DNA of 64,000 nucleotides from Paraeggerthella sp964369725 (GTDB lineage: Bacteria > Actinomycetota > Coriobacteriia > Coriobacteriales > Eggerthellaceae): contig CAYJGC010000001.1 of NCBI GenBank assembly GCA_964369725.1, positions 62,001 through 126,000 on the forward strand. Reading direction: 5' to 3'. The position numbers and the translations under genes are program-made. Below, piece by piece: positions 1 to 8,876 of this stretch. Numbering within the stretch: the first letter of the stretch is position 1; each line of letters starts with the position of its first letter. The notes beneath the pieces were generated by a model, which did no database searches, was not told where the DNA came from, and was given only the letters and a program-made list of their open reading frames with translations.

Positions 1-1
1 C

Positions 2-565
2 GGGCTAGAAATTGAAAATGTAATCATTCCTGATGTTTGCGAAGGATTAGATTTAATTCCTGCAACCATTAATCTTGCAGGAGCAGAAGTTGAATTGGTA
101 TCCGAGATTTCAAGAGAAAATCGCCTTAAACTTGCTGTAGGAAGCCTTAGAGGAAAATATGATTATATATTCATTGATTGTCCTCCTTCGTTAGGTTTAT
201 TAACGATTAATGCACTTGTAGCAGCAGACAAACTATTAATTCCAATTCAATGTGAGTTTTATGCGTTGGAAGGTGTGACAAAACTTCTTGAATCAATGAA
301 ACGTGTCAAAAATTACCTAAATCCAACTTTGGATATATATGGAATCTTACTAACTATGTATGACGGAAGAACCACTCTTTCTCGTCAAGTTGTGACTGAG
401 GTTCGTAGTTATTTTGGTAAGCAGGTATTTGAGGTGGTTATACCTCGGACAGTTAAGCTTTCTGAAGCACCAAGTCACGGGAAACCAATCACAGAGTATG
501 ACCCATCAGGAAAAGGATCACAATCTTACATTGATCTTGCAAAGGAAGTGATGAAACGTGGCTAA
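2..565 (+). CDS. parA: Chromosome partitioning ATPase ParA/Soj (5' end missing)
   Basis: ParA-type ATPase that works with ParB and parS in origin segregation on the nucleoid. The open frame continues without a stop to the window edge, so the N terminus with the deviant Walker A motif lies outside; 187 codons are visible. Seen here are the Walker B stretch FIDCPPSLG, the following LLTINAL helix typical of Soj, and the C-terminal segment RTVKLSEAPSHGKPI, which is strongly conserved in chromosomal ParA proteins. A TTG at 95 could pass for a start but falls in the middle of the conserved fold. The stop overlaps the parB start by 8 bp, so the two genes are translationally coupled. Identification is secure. 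Confidence 0.95.
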   Translation, partial: GLEIENVIIPDVCEGLDLIPATINLAGAEVELVSEISRENRLKLAVGSLRGKYDYIFIDCPPSLGLLTINALVAADKLLIPIQCEFYALEGVTKLLESMKRVKNYLNPTLDIYGILLTMYDGRTTLSRQVVTEVRSYFGKQVFEVVIPRTVKLSEAPSHGKPITEYDPSGKGSQSYIDLAKEVMKRG

Positions 566-1601
566 ATCATCAAGAAGTGGATTAGGGCGTGGTTTAGGTT
601 CTCTGTTAGGTGGTTCTTATGAAGAGGCTTCACCTTCAAGGAGTTCAACCCAACGTGTGTTAGTTGAAGATGAAAGAATCAACAAAGCTCAAAAAGAGAA
701 CAGATTTGAAATAAATGAAGATAAATATACTACGGAACAAGACAATGTTATGGTTATGGAAGAGTCTATTACGGAAAATGGCGCTGAAGTAACTATTAAG
801 AGTATTGCGAGACGTAATACAGAAGAAGTTTCGATAGATCATATTCATCCAAATCCAGATCAGCCGCGTACAAATTTTAAACAAGAAAGTTTAGAAGAGC
901 TATGTGCTTCCATAGAAAAAGATGGTTTACTGCAACCTATCTTGGTTAGACAAAGTGGTGTCGATTCTTATCAAATTATAGCTGGAGAACGTCGCTGGCA
1001 GGCTTGCAAAAAAATAGGCTTGAAGAAAGTACCTATTCGTCTCAAGGAAGCTGATGACGATTTAGCCTTAGAACTTGCATTAATTGAGAATATTCAACGT
1101 AGTGACCTTAATCCTATTGAAGAAGCGTATGGCTATAGAAAAATGATGGAAAGGCGAAACTTAACACAATCTGAAGTAGCTCAAGCAGTTTCAAAAGGTA
1201 GATCAACAATAGCAAATGCTCTCAGGTTGTTAGAACTCCCCGAGGAGGCTCAAAAGCTATTGTTTGAAGAAAAAATCAGTGCAGGTCACGCCCGTGCTAT
1301 TCTTTCTATTCCAACAGCTGAGGGGCGTAAAAAATTAACTGAGAAACTTACTGAATCAAAATTGTCTGTTCGTGAAGCGGAAGCAATTGCTCGACTGTTT
1401 TCTGTCGATAATAAAAATGTAGCTACAAAAAGGGAGCCACTACCAAAATCGTATAGAACGGTAGCGAAAGAGCTAAAATCAAAACTCAACACCAATGTGA
1501 AGGTAAAATCAGTAAAAGGTAAACATAAGATTGAGATTGAGTTTAAGGATGAAGAAGATTTAGAAAGATTATTTAAAGAACTCACTCTTAATAATGAGTA
1601 A
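558..1601 (+). CDS. parB: Chromosome partitioning protein ParB
   Basis: CTP-dependent DNA clamp that loads at parS and spreads; partner of ParA. It is 347 aa with a GTG start inside the parA stop region. A variable, charged N-terminal part (residues 1-90) precedes the ParB/Srx fold: NPDQPRTNFK at about 98-107 and the GERRW box at about 142-146. The helix-turn-helix that reads parS lies around LTQSEVAQAVSKGRSTIANA (about 203-222), followed by the C-terminal dimerisation part. The N-terminal linker is longer than in many Firmicutes homologues. Matching parS boxes lie nearby at 2677, 5222 and 24598. The gene ends in a bidirectional terminator shared with convergent rlmN. Confidence 0.96.
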   Translation: MAKSSRSGLGRGLGSLLGGSYEEASPSRSSTQRVLVEDERINKAQKENRFEINEDKYTTEQDNVMVMEESITENGAEVTIKSIARRNTEEVSIDHIHPNPDQPRTNFKQESLEELCASIEKDGLLQPILVRQSGVDSYQIIAGERRWQACKKIGLKKVPIRLKEADDDLALELALIENIQRSDLNPIEEAYGYRKMMERRNLTQSEVAQAVSKGRSTIANALRLLELPEEAQKLLFEEKISAGHARAILSIPTAEGRKKLTEKLTESKLSVREAEAIARLFSVDNKNVATKREPLPKSYRTVAKELKSKLNTNVKVKSVKGKHKIEIEFKDEEDLERLFKELTLNNE

Positions 1602-1612
1602 ATCCCTATTTT

Positions 1613-1652
1613 ACCTACAATAAATATTTCTTTTTATTGTAGGTATTTTTTA
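1613..1652. terminator. Bidirectional terminator between parB and rlmN
   Basis: A perfect 12-bp stem, ACCTACAATAAA (1613-1624) against its complement at 1633-1644, has an 8-nt loop and is followed on the + strand by a T-rich tail. The rlmN stop codon lies inside the left arm, so the hairpin sits at the meeting point of two convergent genes. On the minus strand the tail is less T-rich. Confidence 0.8.
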
Positions 1653-2670
1653 ATTGGCCACAAGCTCCATCAATATCAGAACCCCGCGAATCACGGATCG
1701 TAGTTTCAATACCACACTTCTTTAGATGATTAACCCATTTAAAAAGTGTGGTGTTTTGTGAAGGTTTATATTGTGACGAGGAAGTAGAGTTGATAGGGAT
1801 TAAATTTATATGACACCGCAGATTTTTACAGAACAAAGCAAGTTCCTTTAAATGTTCTGTGGTGTCATTTACCTCTTTAATCATAATGTATTCTAAAGAA
1901 ACACGCCTATTAGTTACTGCTGTGTAGGAGATAAGAGCTTTTTTAAGAGCTGGTAGGGGATGTTGCTTGAGTGATGGCATAAGAGTGTCGCGTGTTGATT
2001 GGATGGCGGAATGAAGAGAGACAGCAAGTGTGTATTGCTCAGGTTCATACGAAAATTTTCTAATTCCTGAAATGATTCCACATGACGAGAGACTGATATG
2101 ACGAGCACCAATTCCAATCCCTTTAGGGTCGTTTACTATCTTTAATGCCTTGAGAGTGTTTTCGTAATTTAAAAAAGGTTCTCCTTGACCCATTCCAACA
2201 ATATTACTCACTCTTCGATTAAGTAGTTTTTGGACACTTAGAATTTGTTCAATGATTTCATTAACTTGAAGATTCCGGCTAAAGCCAGATAAACCAGTAG
2301 CGCAAAATTGGCAACCTATAGGACATCCTGCCTGAGTTGAAAAACAGACGGTAAGGCGTATGTTGTCGCGAGATGGAATAGCCACCGTTTCGATAGTTGC
2401 ACCATCTTTTAATGCAAATAGTAACTTATTGGTTTTATCACGCGAAATTTGATGGTCAACTAATCGAAGCTCAGAAACAGAAAAACCTTTGTTTAGTTCG
2501 TTTTTAAGAGCTTGAGGAAGGTTGGTCATACTTTCAAACGATTCAACATCTTTCTGATAAAGCCATTGATATATCTGAGTAGCTCTAAAACTAGGATAAC
2601 CCATCTCTTTTATAAGAGATTGGAGTTCTTGAAAAGTGTAAGATTTGATTGGTGTTTTCATATGCTTCAT
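1615..2670 (-). CDS. rlmN: Dual-specificity rRNA/tRNA methyltransferase RlmN
   Basis: Radical-SAM enzyme that methylates C2 of A2503 in 23S rRNA and A37 in some tRNAs. In the 351-aa product the radical-SAM cysteines are C116, C120 and C123 (AGCPIGCQFC). C109 (TVCFSTQ) and the C-terminal catalytic C337 (DGACGQL), which forms the methylene-bearing thiyl intermediate, are both present. GMGQGEP (about 159-165) is the usual SAM-binding motif. A second in-frame ATG three codons downstream (2661) could be the true start. The resistance paralogue Cfr is less likely because length and context fit the housekeeping enzyme. A perfect parS box lies 7 bp upstream of the start. Confidence 0.95.
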   Translation of the reverse strand: MKHMKTPIKSYTFQELQSLIKEMGYPSFRATQIYQWLYQKDVESFESMTNLPQALKNELNKGFSVSELRLVDHQISRDKTNKLLFALKDGATIETVAIPSRDNIRLTVCFSTQAGCPIGCQFCATGLSGFSRNLQVNEIIEQILSVQKLLNRRVSNIVGMGQGEPFLNYENTLKALKIVNDPKGIGIGARHISLSSCGIISGIRKFSYEPEQYTLAVSLHSAIQSTRDTLMPSLKQHPLPALKKALISYTAVTNRRVSLEYIMIKEVNDTTEHLKELALFCKNLRCHINLIPINSTSSSQYKPSQNTTLFKWVNHLKKCGIETTIRDSRGSDIDGACGQLKNTYNKKKYLL

Positions 2671-2676
2671 TATACA

Positions 2677-2692
2677 TGTTTCACGTGAAACA
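2677..2692. promoter_or_regulatory. parS centromere site 1 (intergenic)
   Basis: Perfect 16-bp palindrome TGTTTCACGTGAAACA, identical to the consensus ParB-binding site of most bacteria. It is flanked by A and T, which extends the symmetry to 18 bp. It lies 1.1 kb after parB, between rlmN and ddl. Confidence 0.97.
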
Positions 2693-2755
2693 TTTAGTAT
2701 GTAGTCAGAGAAGATTGTTGATATCGCTTTATAATAGCAAAGTAGCTAGAGAAGA

Positions 2756-2784
2756 TTAATCACCTTAGTCTTTTTTGTTATACT
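2756..2784 (+). promoter_or_regulatory. Possible promoter of ddl
   Basis: A -10-like TATACT at 2779-2784 has a weak -35-like TTAATC at 2756-2761 with 17 bp spacing, about 30 bp before the ddl start. The -10 is good but the -35 is poor, so this is tentative. Confidence 0.35.
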
Positions 2785-2815
2785 AACCTATCATACTATT
2801 GGAAAAGAGGGGCAT

Positions 2816-3763
2816 ATGTTTGATAGCTTTGATCCAACCAAATACCAAGTTGCTTTACTGGCAGGAGGTAAGAGTGGTGAGCGTGAGATATCACTGTCAT
2901 CGGGTGAAGGTGCTAAGGAAGCTTTAGAAACGGCAGGATTTCAAGTAACTCAGATAGATCCAGCGCAAAAAAAGGATTTAAGAAAACTAATTGATGGCGA
3001 ATTTGATGTTGCTTTCTTATGCTTACATGGAAAATACGGAGAAGACGGAACGGTACAGGGTTTTTTAGAGACAATAGAGCTTCCTTATACTTGTTCAGGA
3101 GTTTGGTCTAGTGCGCTCGCTATAGATAAAGGTAAGTCGAAAATATTTTATGAAAAAGAAGAAATAAAAACCCCTCCCTCAATTCTTGTTTCTTCGTTAA
3201 ACGACTTTGATTCTGCTGATGCTGGAGATCTGTGTGAATGTACTTGTGTTGTAAAACCTGGCACTGAAGGTAGTGCGCTTGGAGTTTATATCGTCACAGG
3301 TGAGGAAGCAGTAAGAGAAGCCCTTGAAAATGTTTTGAAGATAGATACATCAGCAATGATAGAACGCTATATAAAAGGAAGGGAATTCACTGTTGCTGTC
3401 TTAGGTAATGAGAATCCAGAGGTGTTGCCGGTTATTGAAATTATTCCAAAGAGTGATTTCTATAACTTTGAGTCTAAGTATTCTCCTGGCGGATCCCAAC
3501 ATATATGTCCAGCAGTTGTTCCTCTTGAAACAGAAGTTCAGTTAAAAGACATGGCTAAAAGAGCTCATATTGCACTTTCGTGTGAAGGGGTTTCAAGATC
3601 AGATTTTATTGTAGACGAGGCTGGGGTCTGCTGGATTTTAGAGACTAATACTATACCAGGCATGACTCAAACCTCATTATTACCTGATGCAGCTAAGGCT
3701 GCAGGTGTTTCTTTTTCTGAGTTATGTACTAAATTGATAAAACTTGCTCTTAAGAGAGTTTAG
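2816..3763 (+). CDS. ddl: D-alanine--D-alanine ligase
   Basis: ATP-grasp ligase that joins two D-alanines for the peptidoglycan stem peptide. Length is 315 aa, normal for Ddl. Visible motifs are the N-terminal LLAGGKSGEREISL, LCLHGKYGEDG in the substrate pocket, the ATP-binding stretch KPGTEGSALGV, and the Mg/ATP site ending in DFIVDEAG and ETNTIPGMT (about residues 262-285). The start ATG has an AAGAGGGG-like ribosome-binding site. It is monocistronic and convergent with the next gene, overlapping it by 4 bp at the 3' ends. Confidence 0.95.
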   Translation: MFDSFDPTKYQVALLAGGKSGEREISLSSGEGAKEALETAGFQVTQIDPAQKKDLRKLIDGEFDVAFLCLHGKYGEDGTVQGFLETIELPYTCSGVWSSALAIDKGKSKIFYEKEEIKTPPSILVSSLNDFDSADAGDLCECTCVVKPGTEGSALGVYIVTGEEAVREALENVLKIDTSAMIERYIKGREFTVAVLGNENPEVLPVIEIIPKSDFYNFESKYSPGGSQHICPAVVPLETEVQLKDMAKRAHIALSCEGVSRSDFIVDEAGVCWILETNTIPGMTQTSLLPDAAKAAGVSFSELCTKLIKLALKRV

Positions 3764-4404
3764 ATAATTCCAAAAGAATGTAAACCGAAAATAATCAGGG
3801 CAACAATTCCAAGGAGAAAAATCCAGCTTATAAAGTAACACCCTTTATTGCCGTTCCTACCTTGTTCGATCATTTTCTCGTTAAGTTTTCTGCGAGATTT
3901 CAAAATTGCTGTTCCTGTTTCTTTTTTGGGAAGGGGTATTGTTTTAGTAGGTTGCCAGGTACCATTTGAGTCTATAAGTTGAGTGAAACTATTTTCTGTG
4001 AGAAGTATGTTTGGTCGAATCCCATCCATTATTCTCTTAGTGGTATTCTGAATGTAGTGATTTAATTCAGCTTTAAATTGTGAATCGTAAGCGACGACAG
4101 CAACCTCACCCCAATATTGACCAGGTTCAGGTGCGTCGGTAAAAGCTACAAAAGAAAGGATAGCTTTCAGCTCCCACTTACGCGCTGAAAGTATGCTAAG
4201 GGTTTGAGATGTTTCTTCGTTTAAATAACCAATTGTTTTATCAAATTTATTTATGACCCATGCGGTGTAAACTCCATTCTCAAGTTTTAAAGAGATGCTA
4301 AATATATCACCAACAAGGTTGTCTGGCCCAAGTAAGGCACCGGCTTCTTTTTTAGAAAGGGTGTCGAAACGCGCATAGGTGCCATAATAGTGTTCAAGCT
4401 GCAT
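3760..4404 (-). CDS. Unrecognised protein with C-terminal membrane anchor
   Basis: I do not recognise this family with certainty. From the ATG at 4404, which has a good AGAGGAC ribosome-binding site, it is 214 aa; a GTG at 4437 would add 11 residues but lacks such a site. The N-terminal two thirds look like a soluble alpha/beta domain, with stretches such as NKFDKTIGYL and GEVAVVAYDS that faintly recall HIRAN-type folds (speculative). A basic linker (about 165-190) leads to a single C-terminal transmembrane helix, CYFISWIFLLGIVALIIFGL, with almost nothing after it. That implies a tail-anchored protein with the globular domain in the cytoplasm. It is convergent with ddl and divergent from the helicase gene. 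Confidence 0.6.
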   Translation of the reverse strand: MQLEHYYGTYARFDTLSKKEAGALLGPDNLVGDIFSISLKLENGVYTAWVINKFDKTIGYLNEETSQTLSILSARKWELKAILSFVAFTDAPEPGQYWGEVAVVAYDSQFKAELNHYIQNTTKRIMDGIRPNILLTENSFTQLIDSNGTWQPTKTIPLPKKETGTAILKSRRKLNEKMIEQGRNGNKGCYFISWIFLLGIVALIIFGLHSFGII

Positions 4405-4484
4405 AGGTGTCCTCTTTAGGTTAGTAAATGTATTCACGATGACAGGTCTTTTGTAATTCCATAATAGATGATAGGCTAAGCGTT

Positions 4485-7400
4485 ATGAAGAATCAAAGTG
4501 ATGAAAAACAAGATGAACTACAAAGATTCATAAGCGAAGGAACACCTGATGAGGTGAAGCGGCGCTATTTCTCATTAGTTCAACTTTCTAAAAAGCTTAA
4601 TTTTGGCAACCTCGAAACTAATCTAGTGGTGTTAGATACTGAAACAACGGGGTTTTCATACAGCCATGACGAATTGATCCAAATTGCAGCAGCTCGGTAT
4701 GAGTATGGTCAGATTGTTGACTGGTTTGTGACGTTTGTAAATCCTTGTAAGCCTATTCCTGATGAAGTTGTGTATCTAACAGGAATAAAAGATGAAGATG
4801 TTTCAAGCGCCCCGCAGCCTTCGGAAGCTTTAGCTCAGCTTGTTGATTTTATAGGTGATGCCAAAATTGTGGCTCACAATGTTGAGTTTGACCGCACATT
4901 CCTCACTAATCACAATACAGGAAAGCCTTTAGACTCGAATATTTGGATAGACTCCTTAGATTTAGCCCGCATTGCGATGCCAAGACTAAAGTCTCATCGA
5001 TTATTAGACCTTGTAAAAGCTTTTGGAGCTCCACTTTCTACACATCGTGCCGACGCAGATGTTGAAGCAACGTGCGCCATGGTAAGAGTTTTGTTTACTG
5101 CGATTTATTGCATGCCCTATTCTTTAGTTAAAGAGATATCAGGTATGGGGATGTTGGAGGATTGGGAAACAAGGATAGTATTCGAAGAAATTGCAAATCT
5201 TCAGGCTACAGCCTTGGATGATGTTTCACGTGAAACATCATCAAGGAGTACGCAAGAGTCTCAGACTGTAAAAAAAGGTTTTTCACTGAGAAGCTTGAGA
5301 AATAGCCGCAGAAAAAATGAAAAACTAAAGCAAAAAATTGATGCAGAAGCCGTTGTAAAAGACCTTAATAGAGATTTAGAGTTTCCTTCTGTAGAGTACC
5401 TAAGCAAGTTATTCTCGTGTGAAAGCTTGATGGGTTTTCTTTATGACGATTATGAACCCCGCCAAGAACAAATAAAGATGTCGCAAGCAATAAGAAGCGC
5501 ATTTGCAGAATCTAGTAATCTAATAGTTGAAGCAGGAACAGGCGTTGGTAAATCAATGGCCTACCTTATTCCATCGGTACTGATTGCAAAAAAGAACAAT
5601 ATCACTATTGGGGTAGCAACGAAAACGAATGTACTTTTAGATCAGATTATGTATAAAGAATTACCAGCGCTAGATAAAGCTTTGAGTTTGATGGATGAGT
5701 CACATGAACCGTTAAGTTTTGTCTCACTTAAGGGTTTCTCCCATTACTTATGTCTCAATAAAATTGAGAGAATGTTCTCAGATGGCCCACAGGTAAAAAA
5801 TATCGCTGGAAAAAGCTACTCACAAGCACCTTCTTTAGCGGCCTTATATTCATATATCGAACAAACCGACTATGATGATATGGATGTATTGAAGCTAGAT
5901 TATAGAAGTCTACCCCGGTGGGCTATTTCTACAACAAGCAATGACTGCTTAAGAAGAAAATGCCCTTATTTTAAGAGCGACTGCTTTATTCATGGGTCGC
6001 GTAGGGCTGCTGAGGCTGCAGACATTGTTGTAACTAATCATAGCTTGTTTTTCTGTGATCTTGCAGCAGATGGGGGTTTGTTGCCTCCTGTTCGATATTG
6101 GACGCTCGATGAGGCTCATAACGCTGAATCTGAGGCGCGTAGTGCATTTTCTGAAGTTATTTCTGCAGAGAAAATTCTCAGAATAGTGAAAAAAGTAGAT
6201 TCTAATGAAGCGTCTAAGAATGTTTTTGTACGCGCTGAACGCAAAGTGGTTACTTCTGAAAAAGAAGAAATTTTATTCTATTCGCTTATTTCTAAAGCCC
6301 GAAGTAAGAGTGAAGAGTATCTTTCGACAGCACTTGACTTTACTGCAGCTATGAAAGATTTACTTTTTTTTGATACCAATAAGCAATCAAAAAGCTATGA
6401 ATCTGTCGAGCTGTGGCTGAATCATGATATAAGAGGAAGTGCTACGTTTAAGCAGGTTTCCGAAAAAGCTTTACTCATGAGTTGTGAAGCGGAAAAATTG
6501 GTGTCAGCCTGTCAGGATCTTGTCGCTTATCTTGAAACTATAGAAAATGCTGCTGTGTTGCAAAGGGAAATTTCTTCAATTGCACTCGAACTTAAAGGTC
6601 AAATAAACGCAGTAGATCTGATATTTTCAAAAATTCCTGACAGTTATGTATACTCAGCTACGTTAAACCGAAAAAAGGACAAGCCGCTCGATGCAATAGA
6701 GGCACGTTTGCTTAATGTGGGAGCAGCACTTAATGACACTCTTTATACAAAAACCCATTCAGTAGCTTTTACTTCAGCAACCCTTTCGATTAGTGATAAA
6801 TTTGATTCATTTGAAAATGCAGTAGGATTTAACACATCCGAGTTTTCCCAAGGGAAAACATATCAATTTAATTCGCACTATGATTATGAAAACAACATGA
6901 CTATATATGTGGTAGAGGATATAGTTGAACCTTCTCAACCGATGTATCTTGAACAGCTTCAGAAACTTTTAATCGGCGCGCATAAAGCACAACAGGGGTC
7001 AATACTTACGTTGTTTACAAATCGTCGAGAAATGGAGAAATGTTTTAACGAAGTATACCCTTCATTAAAAGAAGCTGAATTGCGTTTGGTTTGCCAAAAA
7101 TGGGGCGTCTCAGTGAAGGGTCTTAAGGATGATTTCTTGACTGACAGACATCTCTCACTCTTTGCGCTCAAGAGTTTTTGGGAAGGTTTTGATGCACCGG
7201 GCTCAACCTTAAGAGGAGTTGTTATACCAAAGCTACCTTTTTCAAAACCAAGCGACCCTTTATCATGCGAAAGAGCAACGCGGGATGACCAAGCCTGGCG
7301 TCACTATGTGCTACCAGCTGCCGTTATGGAAACAAAGCAAGCTGTTGGACGCCTAATTAGAAAAGAAGAAGATAAAGGTGTGATAATCCTTGCGGATAAA

Positions 7401-7526
7401 CGTTTGCTTACGAAAAGTTACGGGAAAGCTTTCCTTACTTCTCTTCCGAGTAAAAATATTAAGATACGTTCAATAGCTGCAATTATTGACGAACTTGAAA
7501 GTGCCTATACTCTGGCTAAATGTTAG
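4485..7526 (+). CDS. DinG-family helicase with N-terminal DnaQ-type exonuclease
   Basis: A 1013-aa fusion of a 3'-5' exonuclease and an XPD/DinG-type helicase. The exonuclease domain has D51/E53 (LDTETTGF), AHNVEFD (about 130-136) and the final HRADAD motif (about 187-192), so the DEDDh residues appear intact. The helicase domain has Walker A EAGTGVGKS (about 350), DEAH at about 542 and motif VI QAVGRLIR (about 948). Four cysteines (LCLNK at about 423, and the DCLRRKCPYFKSDC group at about 487-499) are arranged like the iron-sulfur cluster of XPD and E. coli DinG. The region between the domains (about 240-300) is low complexity and holds a parS box. The start has only a weak ribosome-binding site. 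The downstream gene begins around its stop. Confidence 0.9.
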   Translation: MKNQSDEKQDELQRFISEGTPDEVKRRYFSLVQLSKKLNFGNLETNLVVLDTETTGFSYSHDELIQIAAARYEYGQIVDWFVTFVNPCKPIPDEVVYLTGIKDEDVSSAPQPSEALAQLVDFIGDAKIVAHNVEFDRTFLTNHNTGKPLDSNIWIDSLDLARIAMPRLKSHRLLDLVKAFGAPLSTHRADADVEATCAMVRVLFTAIYCMPYSLVKEISGMGMLEDWETRIVFEEIANLQATALDDVSRETSSRSTQESQTVKKGFSLRSLRNSRRKNEKLKQKIDAEAVVKDLNRDLEFPSVEYLSKLFSCESLMGFLYDDYEPRQEQIKMSQAIRSAFAESSNLIVEAGTGVGKSMAYLIPSVLIAKKNNITIGVATKTNVLLDQIMYKELPALDKALSLMDESHEPLSFVSLKGFSHYLCLNKIERMFSDGPQVKNIAGKSYSQAPSLAALYSYIEQTDYDDMDVLKLDYRSLPRWAISTTSNDCLRRKCPYFKSDCFIHGSRRAAEAADIVVTNHSLFFCDLAADGGLLPPVRYWTLDEAHNAESEARSAFSEVISAEKILRIVKKVDSNEASKNVFVRAERKVVTSEKEEILFYSLISKARSKSEEYLSTALDFTAAMKDLLFFDTNKQSKSYESVELWLNHDIRGSATFKQVSEKALLMSCEAEKLVSACQDLVAYLETIENAAVLQREISSIALELKGQINAVDLIFSKIPDSYVYSATLNRKKDKPLDAIEARLLNVGAALNDTLYTKTHSVAFTSATLSISDKFDSFENAVGFNTSEFSQGKTYQFNSHYDYENNMTIYVVEDIVEPSQPMYLEQLQKLLIGAHKAQQGSILTLFTNRREMEKCFNEVYPSLKEAELRLVCQKWGVSVKGLKDDFLTDRHLSLFALKSFWEGFDAPGSTLRGVVIPKLPFSKPSDPLSCERATRDDQAWRHYVLPAAVMETKQAVGRLIRKEEDKGVIILADKRLLTKSYGKAFLTSLPSKNIKIRSIAAIIDELESAYTLAKC
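5222..5237. promoter_or_regulatory. parS centromere site 2 (inside the helicase gene)
   Basis: Perfect TGTTTCACGTGAAACA within the interdomain linker of the exonuclease-helicase fusion, where it encodes Val-Ser-Arg-Glu-Thr. The match is identical to site 1 and also has an A/T flank. Confidence 0.96.
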
Positions 7527-7534
7527 GTAGAAAT

Positions 7535-8812
7535 ATGGGTAAAAAAGAAGATAAATTCAGTCACGCGGCACACATAAAAAAGAGAACAGAAGGCACCTCG
7601 AACGAGATTTCGTTCAGTGTGCTCGATGCTGCAAAAAATGCTTTAGATGAAGGGTCTTCAAAGGAAGATAAGGCACTTACTAAAACAGGAGGAATCTCTC
7701 TTTTTACGCTAAAAAAGAAACAAAAGAAAAAAGAAACTCCACTTGCAAAAGAAGCCGACCCTCCTTTAGCGACATTGAACGGCTTACAAAGTGAGTCTAA
7801 ATCGTCAGGCTACACAAAGCTGGACTTCTCAAAGCAGATAGGTTCTAGCACAGGTAATTCGCGTACATTAGATGAAGAAGTTGCTTTTCGGAAGAAAAAG
7901 AGGAAATTTGCACAGGCGTGTGCCATTACGGTTGTTGTTCTAACAACAATTTTACTCGTTGCCGGCGCCACGTCTACCTTGTACAGAAACATTCAAATAC
8001 AAAATAATGCAGTCTTTCAGCTCGATGAGTCAATAAGACTAATTGAAAAAGCTGATGGGGTAATAATTCCTTTTGACACCCTTGTTCAAGACCCATTCAC
8101 AGAGGAGTCAAGAGAAGAGTGGTTAGCATTAGAGCCTAAAATCGAAGAAGCGATTGTAGCTTTAGAAGAAGCTCGTATTTTGGCAACAACTGCGTCCGAA
8201 GAGCTATCAGAGCATGAACGAATTGAAACGGCTAATGCGATAATTGATGCCACCTTAGCACGCGAGGAGTTATTGGCAAGTGGTAAACAATTGCTTGGTG
8301 ATGCGGTGTGTTCCGCAGAGGTGGCAATGGCCATAGAGGCTTCATGGCAAAACGTATTCGTTGCGGATGAAGCTGCTCGGGAGGCGGCAATTCTTATCGA
8401 AGAAGGTGGAGACGAGGGTTTAGTAGCATCAAAAGACAAAACAAATGAAGCGATAGGTATCCTGCAAGCTGTCTCGGCGGAGCTCTCAGAACAAGAGGAG
8501 CGTTATTCGCCACTTAATTTGTCCCCTCATCTTGACTACATTTCAAAACGAATAGAGGCATTAGATCATGCTGTCGCTTCAGATGACGCGTTGCTCGCAA
8601 ACAACATCGAAGGGGCTCAGCTTGAAAACAATGCTTATAGTGAAGCAGATGCAGAAGCAGTCGCTCTCGCAAAACTAATACCCACAGACCAATCAACGCT
8701 CGTTAAAGAAGCTTATTATGAAAAAAACGACCAACTGCTAGCAACTTATGAAAAAGAACGCGAAAAAGTTGCAGCTGCTGATGCTTTAATTAATGATTAT
8801 TTGGGTAGTTAA
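7535..8812 (+). CDS. Single-pass membrane protein with Ala/Glu-rich helical ectodomain
   Basis: Not assigned to a known family. The ATG at 7535 has a TAGG ribosome-binding site; the ATG at 7520, inside the helicase stop region, is less likely. The 425-aa product has a charged, lysine-rich cytoplasmic part (residues 1-125, including the run KKKQKKKE), one transmembrane helix at about 130-150 (ACAITVVVLTTILLVAGA), and a ~275-residue domain almost wholly made of Ala/Glu-rich heptad-like helices, so probably an extracytoplasmic coiled coil. There is no catalytic motif. It follows the helicase gene directly, and a promoter for the next gene overlaps its end. A structural or envelope role is possible but not shown. 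Confidence 0.65.
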   Translation: MGKKEDKFSHAAHIKKRTEGTSNEISFSVLDAAKNALDEGSSKEDKALTKTGGISLFTLKKKQKKKETPLAKEADPPLATLNGLQSESKSSGYTKLDFSKQIGSSTGNSRTLDEEVAFRKKKRKFAQACAITVVVLTTILLVAGATSTLYRNIQIQNNAVFQLDESIRLIEKADGVIIPFDTLVQDPFTEESREEWLALEPKIEEAIVALEEARILATTASEELSEHERIETANAIIDATLAREELLASGKQLLGDAVCSAEVAMAIEASWQNVFVADEAAREAAILIEEGGDEGLVASKDKTNEAIGILQAVSAELSEQEERYSPLNLSPHLDYISKRIEALDHAVASDDALLANNIEGAQLENNAYSEADAEAVALAKLIPTDQSTLVKEAYYEKNDQLLATYEKEREKVAAADALINDYLGS

Positions 8813-8829
8813 GACAAATGTCGTATAAT
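8801..8829 (+). promoter_or_regulatory. Likely promoter of the M28-like gene
   Basis: TTGGGT at 8801-8806 and TATAAT at 8824-8829 are separated by 17 bp, a near-consensus sigma-70-type arrangement. The -35 overlaps the last codons of the upstream gene and the start at 8877 lies about 40 bp downstream. Confidence 0.6.
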
Positions 8830-8876
8830 TAACAGAATATGTGCCTTGTATAAGACTAAAACGAAAGGCAGTCTAT

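Noticed and set aside
8841..8876. GTG start 12 codons upstream for the M28-like protein
   Set aside because: It lies only 12 bp after the -10 element, without a ribosome-binding site, whereas the ATG at 8877 has AAAGG.
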